Source of the DNA: Pseudomonadales bacterium
Lineage (GTDB): Bacteria > Pseudomonadota > Gammaproteobacteria > Pseudomonadales > UBA5518
Reading direction: 5' to 3'
Length of the DNA: 64,000 bases
Assembly: GCA_022072145.1 (NCBI GenBank)
Contig: JAJVIG010000016.1
Location: 88,917-152,916 of the forward strand
The notes under the pieces are model-generated. The model did not search any database. It was not told the DNA's origin and worked only from the letters and a program-made list of their open reading frames with translations. The translations under genes and the position numbers were made by a program. Of this stretch, positions 39,160 through 47,969 are shown one piece after another. Within the stretch, counting starts at the first letter, position 1. Every line of letters begins with the position of its first letter.

Positions 39160-39333
39160 AACCGACGATCGCGGTGAGCCCGAGTGAGCGGGCGGCGCGT
39201 CCGTCGGTTCGGCCTGCGTCCGGGCATCCCGTCGACCGAACGATTCCCCGTAGGTTCGGCCTGCGGCCGAACACGTCCGGGCACAGCCCGGACCTACGAC
39301 ACGTAGGTCTGGCAATTGCCCCAGCCGGTCGCG
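39160..39333. repeat. second copy of the hydrolase-REP-DUF7064 junction, truncated
   Basis: About 170 bp matching 47741-48009. It begins with the last codons of a gene like the esterase at 46617-47771 ('TDDRGEPE' stop; there 'IDDRDAPE' stop), continues with REP palindromes at 39254-39272 and 39275-39293, and ends with the 3' end of a DUF7064-like gene on the minus strand ('CQTYVS' stop). Bases 39275-39333 are identical to 47951-48009 over 59 bp. The match stops at 39333, where a VOC fragment begins. The 75-bp tandem unit is single here. Confidence 0.85.
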
Positions 39334-39501
39334 ACGCACGGCGAGGGCTTCGGATCGCTCGCGTTCATCGTCCGGGATCTGGAAGCCGCCATCGGCCGTG
39401 CACAGGCAGACGGCTTGCACCTGGTCGAGAGATCCGATCGTCACGCCGGGTTCGCGTATTCCGATTTCCTCGGCTTCGAGCTGCGGCTCGTGGAGCACTG
39501 A
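39334..39501 (+). pseudogene. C-terminal remnant of a VOC (glyoxalase-fold) protein
   Basis: About 55 codons ending in TGA at 39499-39501. 'FGSLAFIVRDLEAAIGRAQADGL' and 'FAYSDFLGFELRLVEH' are the final helix-strand module of a VOC domain. There is no start or N-terminal module: the fragment starts exactly where the duplicated segment ends, which marks a deletion junction. Confidence 0.6.
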
Positions 39502-39519
39502 GCAGCGCACCTGGAGACG

Positions 39520-40187
39520 CACGATGCAGACGGACAGGGCAAGTGTGATGTCTACGACCACACGCGGATCCGTGCGGTGATCGAGCGTGTAGTCGAGCAA
39601 TTCGGCACGGTCGACATCCTAGTCAACAACGCGCACGACACCCGGCCGGAGGTTATCGCTGCGCCCTTCGAACAATCGTCAGTCGACCAGATGCGCCCCA
39701 GTTCGACTGCGGCCCAATCGCTGCGGTGGTGGCCATGCAGGCGTGTTTTCCCTACCTCGGACGCCAGGGCGGACGTGTGATCAACATGGCGTCCGCTGCC
39801 GGTGTGGTCGGCCTGGCGGGGCTGGCACCATACGCGATGGCCAAGGAAGCGCTACGTGCCGCGACGCGGGTCGCCGCACGGGAATGGGGACAGCACGGGA
39901 TCACGGTCAACACCGTCTGCCCCGCGGCCGACACGCCGGGCGCCATGCGATCCTTCCAAAGCGGAATCCTCGGTGACGTGGCGGTAGCACTGCCGCCAAT
40001 TCCGCGCCTGGGATCCCCGGAGGACGATGTGGCTCCAGTCGTGCTCTTCCTGGCATCGTCCGAATCCCGCTACGTGACCGGCTACACCTACATGGTCGAT
40101 GGCGGAGGCTGCTGCGACGCGGCGCGCCAGGCCACTGGTTTCGCGACCCCCACCGCTCCGTTGAGTTACCGACCGGACATCGATTGA
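39520..40187 (+). pseudogene. short-chain dehydrogenase remnant: N-terminus missing and frameshifted
   Basis: The Rossmann opening (TGxxxGxG) is absent. Frame 1 reads 'GKCDVYDHTRIRAVIERVVEQFG' and 'VDILVNNAHDTRP', then at the CCCC run near 39696-39699 the coding frame changes; frame 3 continues 'FDCGPIAAVVAMQACFPYLGRQGG', 'VINMASAAGVVGLAGLAPYAMAKEALRAA' and 'RYVTGYTYMVDGGG' to the stop at 40187. Ser and Y-x3-K (Y-A-M-A-K) positions survive. With no start and a one-base frame change it should not make a working enzyme. Confidence 0.8.
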
Positions 40188-40326
40188 TCGGAAATGCACG
40201 GCACCTGATCGATATTGTCCTGTTGCGCGCCGGGAAGTATTCCTAGTATCGGTCATCGAACGGACGGCCAGGCGAAACCGCATCCGCCCGATTGCCGCGG
40301 TCCACTCCAATTCGAAACAGGGGCCC

Positions 40327-41421
40327 ATGCAAGCAGACCTGCACGAACAGAGCATCGACTGGCAGATCCTGCAGGATCTGCTGCGCTGCGCCGGGGAACT
40401 CGGTGTCGACATGCACCAGGTGCAGATCGAGGCGGGCCACACGGTGGCCGTGGAATCCTCCGGCCCGATTCCCTTCGACTCCATCGAAGGATTTGCCCTG
40501 CTCGATCGCTACCTCGTGGACGCGCTGCGCAAGGCGATCTACGCGCAGGTCGGACTCGCGTCGATGTCCCTGCAGGATTACGAGATCCTGTTCCATTACA
40601 TGCTCGGGGCGGCGAATCTGCGTGGCGCACTCGAGCGCATCGCTGTGTTCGGGCGCCTCGTGGAATCGAGGCTGCGCAACGCACGGTTGCGGCTGCGGAC
40701 CGAGAGCGACCTGGCGACGTTGTCGCTCGACTGGGGTGCAGGGGTGGGTCAGGAGCGCTTTGCGCGCATTTTTTTCAATGAGTTCCTGCGCCTGATCTAC
40801 ATCCTCGAGTGGATGATCGGCACGTCGATCGAAGTCCGGCAGATCCTGCTTCCGCGTGGCGCCCTAACCCATCACGGTGACGCGATCCGCGATTGCGGCT
40901 ATCGCGTCGACTTCGCCGGTGACTATTACGTGGTTCGCTTCGCGGCTTCCGCGCTCGAGGCTCCGATCGTCCGCGACCTCGGCGATCTCCAGGAACTCAT
41001 GAAGGTGTTTCCCGCCGTCACGCTGCTCCGCGGCGGCTCCATGCGGCTCGCCGACCGCATCGCGCGGCTGTTGATCAGCCAGGGCCTGGCAGGCAAACCG
41101 ATGCTTCCGGCGCCACAGATCGCCTGCGCGATGAATGTCTCGGAGGCCACGATGCGCCGCAAACTGCAGGAGGAGCGAACCACCTACGCCGAAATTCGCC
41201 GACAGTGCCAGCTGCGCCTTGCGCGCCATCTGCTGCTGCGCTCCAAGGCGAGTGTGGCCGCCATCGGCTACCAGATAGGATTCACCGACGAAGCGGCGTT
41301 CCGGCGTGCGTTCAAGAACTGGACCAGCGAGGCACCGGCCGTCTGGCGCGCGCGCCATCGGTCGGAGTGCGAATCGCCAACGCGGCGGGAGCACCTCCAC
41401 GTTCCCGGGACAGCCGAATAA
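40327..41421 (+). CDS. AraC family transcriptional regulator (Arabinose_bd N-terminal domain type)
   Basis: 364 residues. The N-terminal ligand-sensing region (about 1-230) matches the 'Arabinose_bd' type: 'DRYLVDALRKAIYAQVGLASMSLQDYEILFHYMLGAANLRGALERIAVFGRLVE' in outline, ending '...FAASALEAPIVRDL'. The C-terminal double HTH has 'IACAMNVSEATMRRKLQEERTTYAEIRRQCQLRLARHLL' and 'VAAIGYQIGFTDEAAFRRAFKNWTSEAPAVWR', the AraC signature. It precedes two DUF1214-like genes, a TonB receptor and an esterase on the same strand and is the likely activator of that set. Confidence 0.92.
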   Translation: MQADLHEQSIDWQILQDLLRCAGELGVDMHQVQIEAGHTVAVESSGPIPFDSIEGFALLDRYLVDALRKAIYAQVGLASMSLQDYEILFHYMLGAANLRGALERIAVFGRLVESRLRNARLRLRTESDLATLSLDWGAGVGQERFARIFFNEFLRLIYILEWMIGTSIEVRQILLPRGALTHHGDAIRDCGYRVDFAGDYYVVRFAASALEAPIVRDLGDLQELMKVFPAVTLLRGGSMRLADRIARLLISQGLAGKPMLPAPQIACAMNVSEATMRRKLQEERTTYAEIRRQCQLRLARHLLLRSKASVAAIGYQIGFTDEAAFRRAFKNWTSEAPAVWRARHRSECESPTRREHLHVPGTAE

Positions 41422-41447
41422 TGGATGCATCGAACAGGAGCTCGCCC

Positions 41448-42830
41448 ATGAACCCAGTCGATCCGATCCGGGCAACGATCGTCTGTCTGCTCTTCTTCCT
41501 GTTGCCGCATCAGACGCATGCGGAGGAACCGTACCCGCCACCCGAGGTGCGAGCGGACCAGGCCGGTGCGTTGCTGTCCGCGAGGCAGGTCGAACTAGAT
41601 GCCCTGGCAGCGCGGCTGCTGAGGACACCGACCATGCAGGAACAACTCCGTTACGTCGAGGCACTCTATGCCTCCGATGCGCAGGGCAAGACCCCGGTTG
41701 GCAAGGCGACGATCGGCAGAGCGGCGCAGTCGATCGCAACCGCCGCCATCCATTACGCGATCGGTGAGGCAACCCGGGACGAGGGGCGCCCCTTCGCACT
41801 CTGGACCTGCAAGGCACCGTATCGACTGGACGCTCTGGAAGCGGCCCGGTCCGGCTATGGCATCGAGAACCCGGACAATGTCTATCGCAACTTCATGATC
41901 GACGGCAACAGCCGCTACGAGATCCACGGCAAGGTGACGCCTCCAGGACCCGCCGAGCAGCATTTCGAACTGCGTGACGGCATTCCCGGCATGAACGCAC
42001 TGCAACCCGAAGGAGGACAACTGCTTGCCGGCCTCCGCAGTGATCGCATGCAGATCGCCGGTGACGGAACGTTCACCATCACGGTCGACGGCGAGCCCGC
42101 CAACGGTCGGCCGAATCACATCCAGTTACCGTCCAGGGAAAACTTCATGCTGATCGTGCGGGACCTCTTCACCGACTGGTCGGTGCAGAACCCGATCGCG
42201 CTGGAGATCGAACAGTTGTCCCCCCCGGTGTCGGCGCGACCGCATACCGAGGAATCGATCGCCGCACGCGCGGCGGAGATTCTGGCGAAAATCGCGCGCT
42301 TCTGGGTGGACTGGGACAACAGCTTCGTCTATTCCGCGCCCGCCAATGCATTGAGGGCGCCGCGCATTCGCGGCGTGGGCAGAGGAATGTCCAGCGGCGG
42401 GCACTTCGCCATCGCCGACGACGAAGCCCTGGTTCTCACGCTCGATGCGCTCGGTGCCCGGTCCATGGGCGTACAACTTACCGATCCATGGGGAGTGGCC
42501 TACGAGTACGTTCACCGCAGCAGCAGTCTGAACAACGCACAAGCAGAAGCAAACGCCGACGGTACCTACACCTTCGTGATCGCGGTTCGCGATCCGGGCG
42601 TCAACAACTGGCTCGATCCGCAAGGATACGGTGCCGGGATGATGGCGGTGCGCTGGCAAAGCCTCCCCGGGGATCCCGCTCCGCAACGCGGCATCCGTGA
42701 CGTGCGCCGTGTGAAGCTTGGCGAACTTGCCGGCAACCTGCCCCAGGAAACGCACTACCTGTCAGCCGAAGAGCGCGCGCAGCAGCGACTTGGCAGGATC
42801 GCCCATTACTCGAGGCGCCTCACCGAATGA
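41448..42830 (+). CDS. exported DUF1214-like protein (paralogue 3 of 4)
   Basis: 460 residues from ATG 41448 (AGGAG 7 nt upstream); an in-frame ATG at 41421 lacks a site. The signal peptide is 'IRATIVCLLFFLLPHQTHAEE'. Conserved blocks: 'IENPDNVYRNFMIDGNSRYEIHG', 'ADDEALVLTLDALGARSMGVQLTDPWG' and 'IAVRDPGVNNWLDPQGYGAG'; the His of the 'AH.DPG' block is replaced by Val-Arg here. Overlaps the next paralogue by 4 nt (ATGA), so the two are coupled and may form a heteromer in the periplasm. Confidence 0.8.
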   Translation: MNPVDPIRATIVCLLFFLLPHQTHAEEPYPPPEVRADQAGALLSARQVELDALAARLLRTPTMQEQLRYVEALYASDAQGKTPVGKATIGRAAQSIATAAIHYAIGEATRDEGRPFALWTCKAPYRLDALEAARSGYGIENPDNVYRNFMIDGNSRYEIHGKVTPPGPAEQHFELRDGIPGMNALQPEGGQLLAGLRSDRMQIAGDGTFTITVDGEPANGRPNHIQLPSRENFMLIVRDLFTDWSVQNPIALEIEQLSPPVSARPHTEESIAARAAEILAKIARFWVDWDNSFVYSAPANALRAPRIRGVGRGMSSGGHFAIADDEALVLTLDALGARSMGVQLTDPWGVAYEYVHRSSSLNNAQAEANADGTYTFVIAVRDPGVNNWLDPQGYGAGMMAVRWQSLPGDPAPQRGIRDVRRVKLGELAGNLPQETHYLSAEERAQQRLGRIAHYSRRLTE

Positions 42831-44092
42831 ACAGCGATCGCGGCGGCATCATGAAGCGCGACACCGTTGTCCGTCGCACACCTGCGCTGGCTTCGGCGCT
42901 CGCGGCAGTCGCTTTGCTGATCGTGCCCATGCCTGGCGTCGGCGGCGACACCGCCGATCCGCTCGCCGCGGCATGGAGCGAACTCGTCGCCGCGCTCGCG
43001 GACGCGGACCGGCATGTGGCCTCGGTCACCGCTGACGAGAGCGAACTCGACCGTATCGAGGGTCAACGCTATGTGAGCCGCATGAGCACCCTCGCCCTGG
43101 AACGTGTGTTCGAGTATTCGCCTGAGCGTCCCGCGGGCTTCTACGAGTTGCAGGGGCCGGTGCGCAAGTACGCCGGTGACAATCCCGATCAACGCTACCA
43201 CTCCGCGTCGCTCGACCCCCGCGGCACGTACCGGATCCGCGGCCAGCGTGGCAACGCGGTGCTGATCGAAGCATCCGTATACGGCGGCGACACCCAGTTC
43301 CGTCACAACCGCACCGATGGCAAGGGCGGTCGCCGCCTGGTCGGCTACCGCGACGAGTCGACGATCGCGTTCGCCGCCGATGGCAGTTTCGAGATCCTGC
43401 TCGGACCGGGTGTGGCCGCGTCCGCCGGCATTCGCCTCGATCCCGATGCCCGCAGCGTGCTGGTGCGCAGCTACTTCGCCGATCCGCGCGACAAGCGCAT
43501 CACGCTCGACATCCAGCGCACCGACATCAGCGAGCCCACGACGCCGCTGACGGCAGCGCAGACGGTCGACGCACTGCACGGCACGGCGGCTTTCGTCACC
43601 TCGTCGGTGCGCATCTGGAGCGACCGGGTCGATTCGCTGGCCCGCACTGCGTCCAATCGTCTGGATCCGATGCCCGATGGCGGCGACCTGCTCACCCCGG
43701 CCGGGGTGCGCTACCTGGAGGGGCACTGGCGCCTCGGCCACGACGAGGCGATGGTGATCGAATTCAACCCACCGGAAGCTCCCTACTGGGGATTCCTGGT
43801 CATGAACCGCTGGATGGAATCGCTCGAATGGCGTGACCGGCGCGTATCGATCAACAACCGTAGCGCCGTGCCCGATCCCGCGGGACGAGTCCGCATCGTG
43901 GTCGCCCATCGTGACCCGGGGCTGCCCAACTGGATCGACACCGCGGGACACGCGCACGGCCTGATGAGCCTCAGGCTGGCCCGCCTCACGGGTAAGCTAC
44001 CGAAAGTGAACGTGCGCGTGCTACCGTTCGCGGAGCTCGACCACTTCGGCGACAGGCAACAGACGACGCATCACGGCGGGACAGGCGAGTGA
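42827..44092 (+). CDS. exported DUF1214-like protein (paralogue 4 of 4)
   Basis: 421 residues from ATG 42827; another ATG at 42851 starts nearer the signal peptide 'KRDTVVRRTPALASALAAVALLI'. Blocks: 'GDNPDQRYHSASLDPRGTYRIRGQRG', 'GHDEAMVIEFNPPEAPYWGFLVMNRWM' and 'VAHRDPGLPNWIDTAGHAHG'. Coupled to paralogue 3 and followed 87 nt later by a TonB receptor. Order AraC-DUF1214-DUF1214-receptor-esterase suggests uptake and first processing of an extracellular substrate. Confidence 0.8.
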   Translation: MNSDRGGIMKRDTVVRRTPALASALAAVALLIVPMPGVGGDTADPLAAAWSELVAALADADRHVASVTADESELDRIEGQRYVSRMSTLALERVFEYSPERPAGFYELQGPVRKYAGDNPDQRYHSASLDPRGTYRIRGQRGNAVLIEASVYGGDTQFRHNRTDGKGGRRLVGYRDESTIAFAADGSFEILLGPGVAASAGIRLDPDARSVLVRSYFADPRDKRITLDIQRTDISEPTTPLTAAQTVDALHGTAAFVTSSVRIWSDRVDSLARTASNRLDPMPDGGDLLTPAGVRYLEGHWRLGHDEAMVIEFNPPEAPYWGFLVMNRWMESLEWRDRRVSINNRSAVPDPAGRVRIVVAHRDPGLPNWIDTAGHAHGLMSLRLARLTGKLPKVNVRVLPFAELDHFGDRQQTTHHGGTGE

Positions 44093-44179
44093 CCGGAGGA
44101 CCACCGCCCCGCGATCGGAGTACTGCGAATTTCATTGTGATCGACGACAACCGACCTTCCATGCTCAGGAGAACCCGGG

Positions 44180-46543
44180 ATGAAAAATAATCGAACATGC
44201 CCCAGGAAGATGACCACGGCGATCGCTCTCGCGAGCTCGTTGCTGGCAACGGACCTTGCGAGTGCGCAAGGCATCGAGGAGATCGTGGTCACCGCGCGCA
44301 AACGCGAGGAAAGCCTGCAGCAGGTGCCGATGGCAGTCGCGGCGTTCAGCGCCGAACAACTGGAGGCTGCCCAAGTCTCCAACATAACCGATCTGGAACG
44401 CATGACGCCGAACATCACGGTCAGTGACACCGGCGGCCTCATCGCCGGCGCCATCTCGGTGTTCGTGCGCGGCATCGGTAACGATCCCGGTTTCGACCAG
44501 GGCATCGGCATCTATGTCGACGATGTATATCTGAACCGCACGACCGGCGCCCTGCTCGAGACCTACGACGTCGAGCGCATCGAAGTGCTCAAGGGTCCGC
44601 AAGGGCACCTGTACGGCCGCAACACGATCGGCGGTGCGATCAAGTACGTCACGCGGCGCCCGAGCGAGGACGTCCGCGCGGAAGTGCAGGCGAAGACCGG
44701 TGAGTTCGACCTGATGCAACTCAAGGGAAGCGCTTCCGGCCCCCTGCTCGCCGACCGTCTGTACGGCACCGCGGGCTTCATGGTCAAGCAGCACGACGGC
44801 ATCCAGCGCAATGCGTTCGACGGGAAGGAATTCTGGGACGCGGATTACCGCGGCTATCGCGCCGGTTTGCTCGCGAAGCTCACGGATAACCTGACGGTCT
44901 ACCTTACGGGCGACTACAGCAACGACAACGCCTCGCCCCGGCTGCCGAACCGGGTTGCCGTCGGCGCAGCCACTCTGTCGGGGATCGATTTCGTGATCAG
45001 TGGTGCCAACCGGTTCCTCGGACCCGGTATCGGGCTCGTCACGACGCCGAACGATGCCTCCGTCCCCTCCGACATCGACGTGGTCAATACGGAATTCGGC
45101 AGCGAATTCGGCAGGTACGAGATCGAGACCAGGACCACCGCCCTGACCATCGAGTGGGACATCAGCGATCGGTGGCGCCTCAAGTCGGTTACCGCCGGCC
45201 GCTCCGTGGACAACGTACAGGTCTTCGACTTCGACGGCACGTCGCAGCAGTTCATCACCACGACGACGCCACGCAAGGCCGACGATTACAGCCAGGAGCT
45301 CCAGCTCAACTACAGTGGCGAGCAGCTGAACGCCGTCGTCGGGCTGTACTACCTCGACGCCGAACAGGAAAACCTGACGACCAACCCGCAGTACCCGCGC
45401 CTGCGCGCGGTGCAGACCTTCAACCGCCAGAGTCTCGCGAGCGACGAAGGGCTGGAGTCCACCTCGCTCTACGGCGCGATCGACTGGGATTTCGCCGAGA
45501 AATGGCAATTGTCGCTCGGGGGCCGCTACACCGAGGACAAGAAGGACCATATGCAACTGGCGCGAATCGACGAGGGCTTCTTCGCGCTGGCTCGATTGAG
45601 GGGATTCCCGGCCAACGCCATCGTGGCCGTCGCGCCCGGCAAGGAAACCGCTGCCGAAGCCAGCCCCATGTTCGCCGGCTGGGTCGCGAATTCACGTTTC
45701 TTCCAGCGCACGTCGACCGAAGACTTCCATGGCAAGGACAAGTGGTCCGAGTTCACGCCGAGCGCGAAACTGACCTGGTTCGCCGGCGAGAACACCATGC
45801 TCTACGCCGGCTATGCGACCGGTTTCAAGACCGGCGGCTTCAGCACCAATTCGGGCTTTCTGAGCCGCTACGACCCGGAGACCGTGGAGTCCTACACGCT
45901 CGGACTGAAGACCACGCTCGCCGGCAACTTCCGCGTGAATGCCGAGCTCTTCTACAACGACTACCAGGACAAGCAGCTCACCACGATCACGCTGACCAAC
46001 GGCCGCCTGCTCTCCCTGCAGAGCAACGTCGGCAAGATGAAGACGACCGGCGGCGAGATCGAGATGAGCTGGGTTCCGGTCACGGACCTGCTGGTGGCGC
46101 TGAACGTGGGCTATCTGGACACCGACGTGGATGCCTATCCCACGCAGGACAGCGCCGGCAACCCGGTGGACATAGCGGACTTCACCGCGATCGGCTACTC
46201 ACCGGAGTGGACCGCGCAGGCTCGCGTGCAGTACGGTTTCGCCATTGGCGACCTGGGACGAGTCACGGTCGGCGCGGACGTTGCCTATCGTGACGAGTCG
46301 TTCACGAACTCGCCGATCGATCTGCGTGATCCGTTGAGCCTGGTCCAGGTGCAGGAGTCGCACGAGGTCTGGAACGCGTCGGTCGCGTGGAACTCACCGA
46401 AGGAGAATTGGCGCGTGGCGCTCGAAGGGCGCAACCTCGACGACGAACGGGTACTGACCAACACCTACAAGGTCGGACCCTTCGTCACGGGTGCCTACAG
46501 CATGCCACGTACCTGGGCGCTGTCGGTGGGATACGTGTATTGA
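44180..46543 (+). CDS. TonB-dependent outer-membrane receptor
   Basis: 787 residues with AGGAG 7 nt before the ATG. A signal peptide ends near 'LLATDLASAQG'; the TonB box/plug opens 'IEEIVVTARKREESLQQVPMAVAAFS', with 'VFVRGIGNDPGFDQGIGIYVDDVYLNR' and 'LYGRNTIGGAIKYVTRRP' in the plug. Beta-barrel strands follow to the aromatic end 'MPRTWALSVGYVY'. This is the catabolic-type receptor class used for large or hydrophobic nutrients rather than only siderophores; ligand unknown. Next to the paired DUF1214-like genes. Confidence 0.94.
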   Translation: MKNNRTCPRKMTTAIALASSLLATDLASAQGIEEIVVTARKREESLQQVPMAVAAFSAEQLEAAQVSNITDLERMTPNITVSDTGGLIAGAISVFVRGIGNDPGFDQGIGIYVDDVYLNRTTGALLETYDVERIEVLKGPQGHLYGRNTIGGAIKYVTRRPSEDVRAEVQAKTGEFDLMQLKGSASGPLLADRLYGTAGFMVKQHDGIQRNAFDGKEFWDADYRGYRAGLLAKLTDNLTVYLTGDYSNDNASPRLPNRVAVGAATLSGIDFVISGANRFLGPGIGLVTTPNDASVPSDIDVVNTEFGSEFGRYEIETRTTALTIEWDISDRWRLKSVTAGRSVDNVQVFDFDGTSQQFITTTTPRKADDYSQELQLNYSGEQLNAVVGLYYLDAEQENLTTNPQYPRLRAVQTFNRQSLASDEGLESTSLYGAIDWDFAEKWQLSLGGRYTEDKKDHMQLARIDEGFFALARLRGFPANAIVAVAPGKETAAEASPMFAGWVANSRFFQRTSTEDFHGKDKWSEFTPSAKLTWFAGENTMLYAGYATGFKTGGFSTNSGFLSRYDPETVESYTLGLKTTLAGNFRVNAELFYNDYQDKQLTTITLTNGRLLSLQSNVGKMKTTGGEIEMSWVPVTDLLVALNVGYLDTDVDAYPTQDSAGNPVDIADFTAIGYSPEWTAQARVQYGFAIGDLGRVTVGADVAYRDESFTNSPIDLRDPLSLVQVQESHEVWNASVAWNSPKENWRVALEGRNLDDERVLTNTYKVGPFVTGAYSMPRTWALSVGYVY

Positions 46544-46559
46544 GCCAAGGGCTGCGTTG

Positions 46560-46588
46560 CCCTGCTACCGGCACCTGCGGTAGCAGGG
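46560..46588 (+). terminator. stem-loop after the TonB receptor gene
   Basis: CCCTGCTACC and GGTAGCAGGG make a perfect 10-bp stem with a 9-nt loop, 17 nt after the receptor stop. Only two T residues follow, so it may be an attenuator or RNA-stabilising hairpin rather than a full terminator. Confidence 0.6.
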
Positions 46589-46616
46589 TTCGCGGCCGCA
46601 ACGGAGAGGACGACCG

Positions 46617-47771
46617 ATGAAAAGACGCATCGCCGTCGCGTTGCTGGCCGGATCGCTTGCCGCGGCCCCGGCGGCGAGCGGCCAGGACACGCCCCGTCCG
46701 ACGCCGCCGACGGTTACGGACGATGCGATCGTGACGATTCCCGCGTTCGCCGCCCCGTTCTCGCGCTTCGCCAGCGAACAGGCACGTCGAGCATACCTCT
46801 TCGAGCACTCACCCGCGTTCTACACGTCCCCCGTGGCGCGCATGCAGACGCTTGCGGTCGCGGAGCAGCGCCGGATCCTCGACGAACACTATCTGGGACC
46901 GTTGATTGCCAAGGCGCTCGAGCGCTTCCCCGTCACCATCGAGCCACGCACGATCGGCGGGGTCTACACGGAGGTGATCACGCCCGCGGCCGGCGTCGCG
47001 GCGGAAAAGGAAGAACGTATCCTGATCAATCTGCACGGCGGCGGCTTCACGATGGGAGCGCGCACCAACGGCCGGCTCGAATCCATTCCGGTTGCCGGGC
47101 GCGGCCGATACCGCGTCGTGGCAATCGACTATCGTCAGGGTCCGGAACATCACTTCCCAGCTGCCAGCGAAGACGTTGCCGCGGTTTACCGCGAACTCCT
47201 GAAGAGCCATCGTCCGGAGCGTATCGGACTGTTCGGCTGTTCGGCGGGCGGGTTGCTGGCGGCCCAAGCGCTGGCGCGGTTCCAGCAGGAGGGCCTTCCC
47301 GGCCCCGGAGCGGTCGGCATTTTCTGCGCCTCGGCCGGGCATCTGGGCGACGGTGACTCGGGTTACACCGCTCCGGCCCTGAATGGCCGTCCAGTTCCCC
47401 CGCCGGGATTCGCCGGCGATCTGCGACGGCTCGCCTACTTCGCGCACGCCGATCCACACGACCCGCTGGTCACCCCGGTCGATCACCCGGACGTACTGGC
47501 GAAGTTCCCGCCCACCCTGTTGGTCACGGCCACCCGTGACATGGCGATGAGTTCGGCGCTGCACACCCACCGCGAACTGGTAAAGGCAGGCGTGGCGGCG
47601 GAACTGCACGTGTGGGACGGCCTGCAGCATTTCTTCTTTGCGGATGTCGATCTGCCGGAGTCCGGCGAAGCCTTCGACGTGATGGTCGACTTCTTCGACC
47701 GGCAGCTTGGCAGGACCGATGCCGCCGCCGAGCGTGGATCGACGATCGACGATCGCGATGCGCCCGAGTGA
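46617..47771 (+). CDS. exported alpha/beta hydrolase of the hormone-sensitive-lipase type
   Basis: 384 residues with GGAGAGGA upstream. Signal peptide 'KRRIAVALLAGSLAAAPAASGQ'. The oxyanion motif is 'LINLHGGGFTMG' (HGGG), the nucleophile elbow 'GLFGCSAGGLLAAQAL' (S in C-S-A-G-G), and Asp/His fall in 'LLVTATRDMAMSSALHTHRELV' and 'VWDGLQHFFFADVDLPESGEAF'. Periplasmic ester hydrolysis is expected. It closes the AraC-DUF1214-receptor series. Its last codons are duplicated at 39160, and a REP array follows 66 nt later. Confidence 0.9.
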   Translation: MKRRIAVALLAGSLAAAPAASGQDTPRPTPPTVTDDAIVTIPAFAAPFSRFASEQARRAYLFEHSPAFYTSPVARMQTLAVAEQRRILDEHYLGPLIAKALERFPVTIEPRTIGGVYTEVITPAAGVAAEKEERILINLHGGGFTMGARTNGRLESIPVAGRGRYRVVAIDYRQGPEHHFPAASEDVAAVYRELLKSHRPERIGLFGCSAGGLLAAQALARFQQEGLPGPGAVGIFCASAGHLGDGDSGYTAPALNGRPVPPPGFAGDLRRLAYFAHADPHDPLVTPVDHPDVLAKFPPTLLVTATRDMAMSSALHTHRELVKAGVAAELHVWDGLQHFFFADVDLPESGEAFDVMVDFFDRQLGRTDAAAERGSTIDDRDAPE

Positions 47772-47789
47772 GCGGGCGGCGTGTCCGTC

Positions 47790-47969
47790 GGTTCGGCCTG
47801 CGGCCGGCCATCCCGTCGACCGAACGATTCCCCGCAGGTTCGGCCTGTGGCCGAACAAGGCCACGACTGGACACCTGTCCGGGCACAGCCCGGACCTGCG
47901 CGATGCCCGCAGGTTCGGCCTGTGGCCGAAAAGGCCACGACTGGACACCTGTCCGGGCACAGCCCGGAC
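47790..47969. repeat. REP-like palindromes, with a 75-bp unit in two tandem copies
   Basis: A unit of about 75 bp starts at 47831 and again at 47906. Each holds palindrome A (GTTCGGCCTGTGGCCGAAC at 47838-47856; again from 47913, last base changed) and palindrome B (GTCCGGGCACAGCCCGGAC at 47877-47895 and 47951-47969). The last B palindrome touches the TAG stop of the DUF7064-like gene. The segment 47790-47830 is a further divergent unit. Confidence 0.85.
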
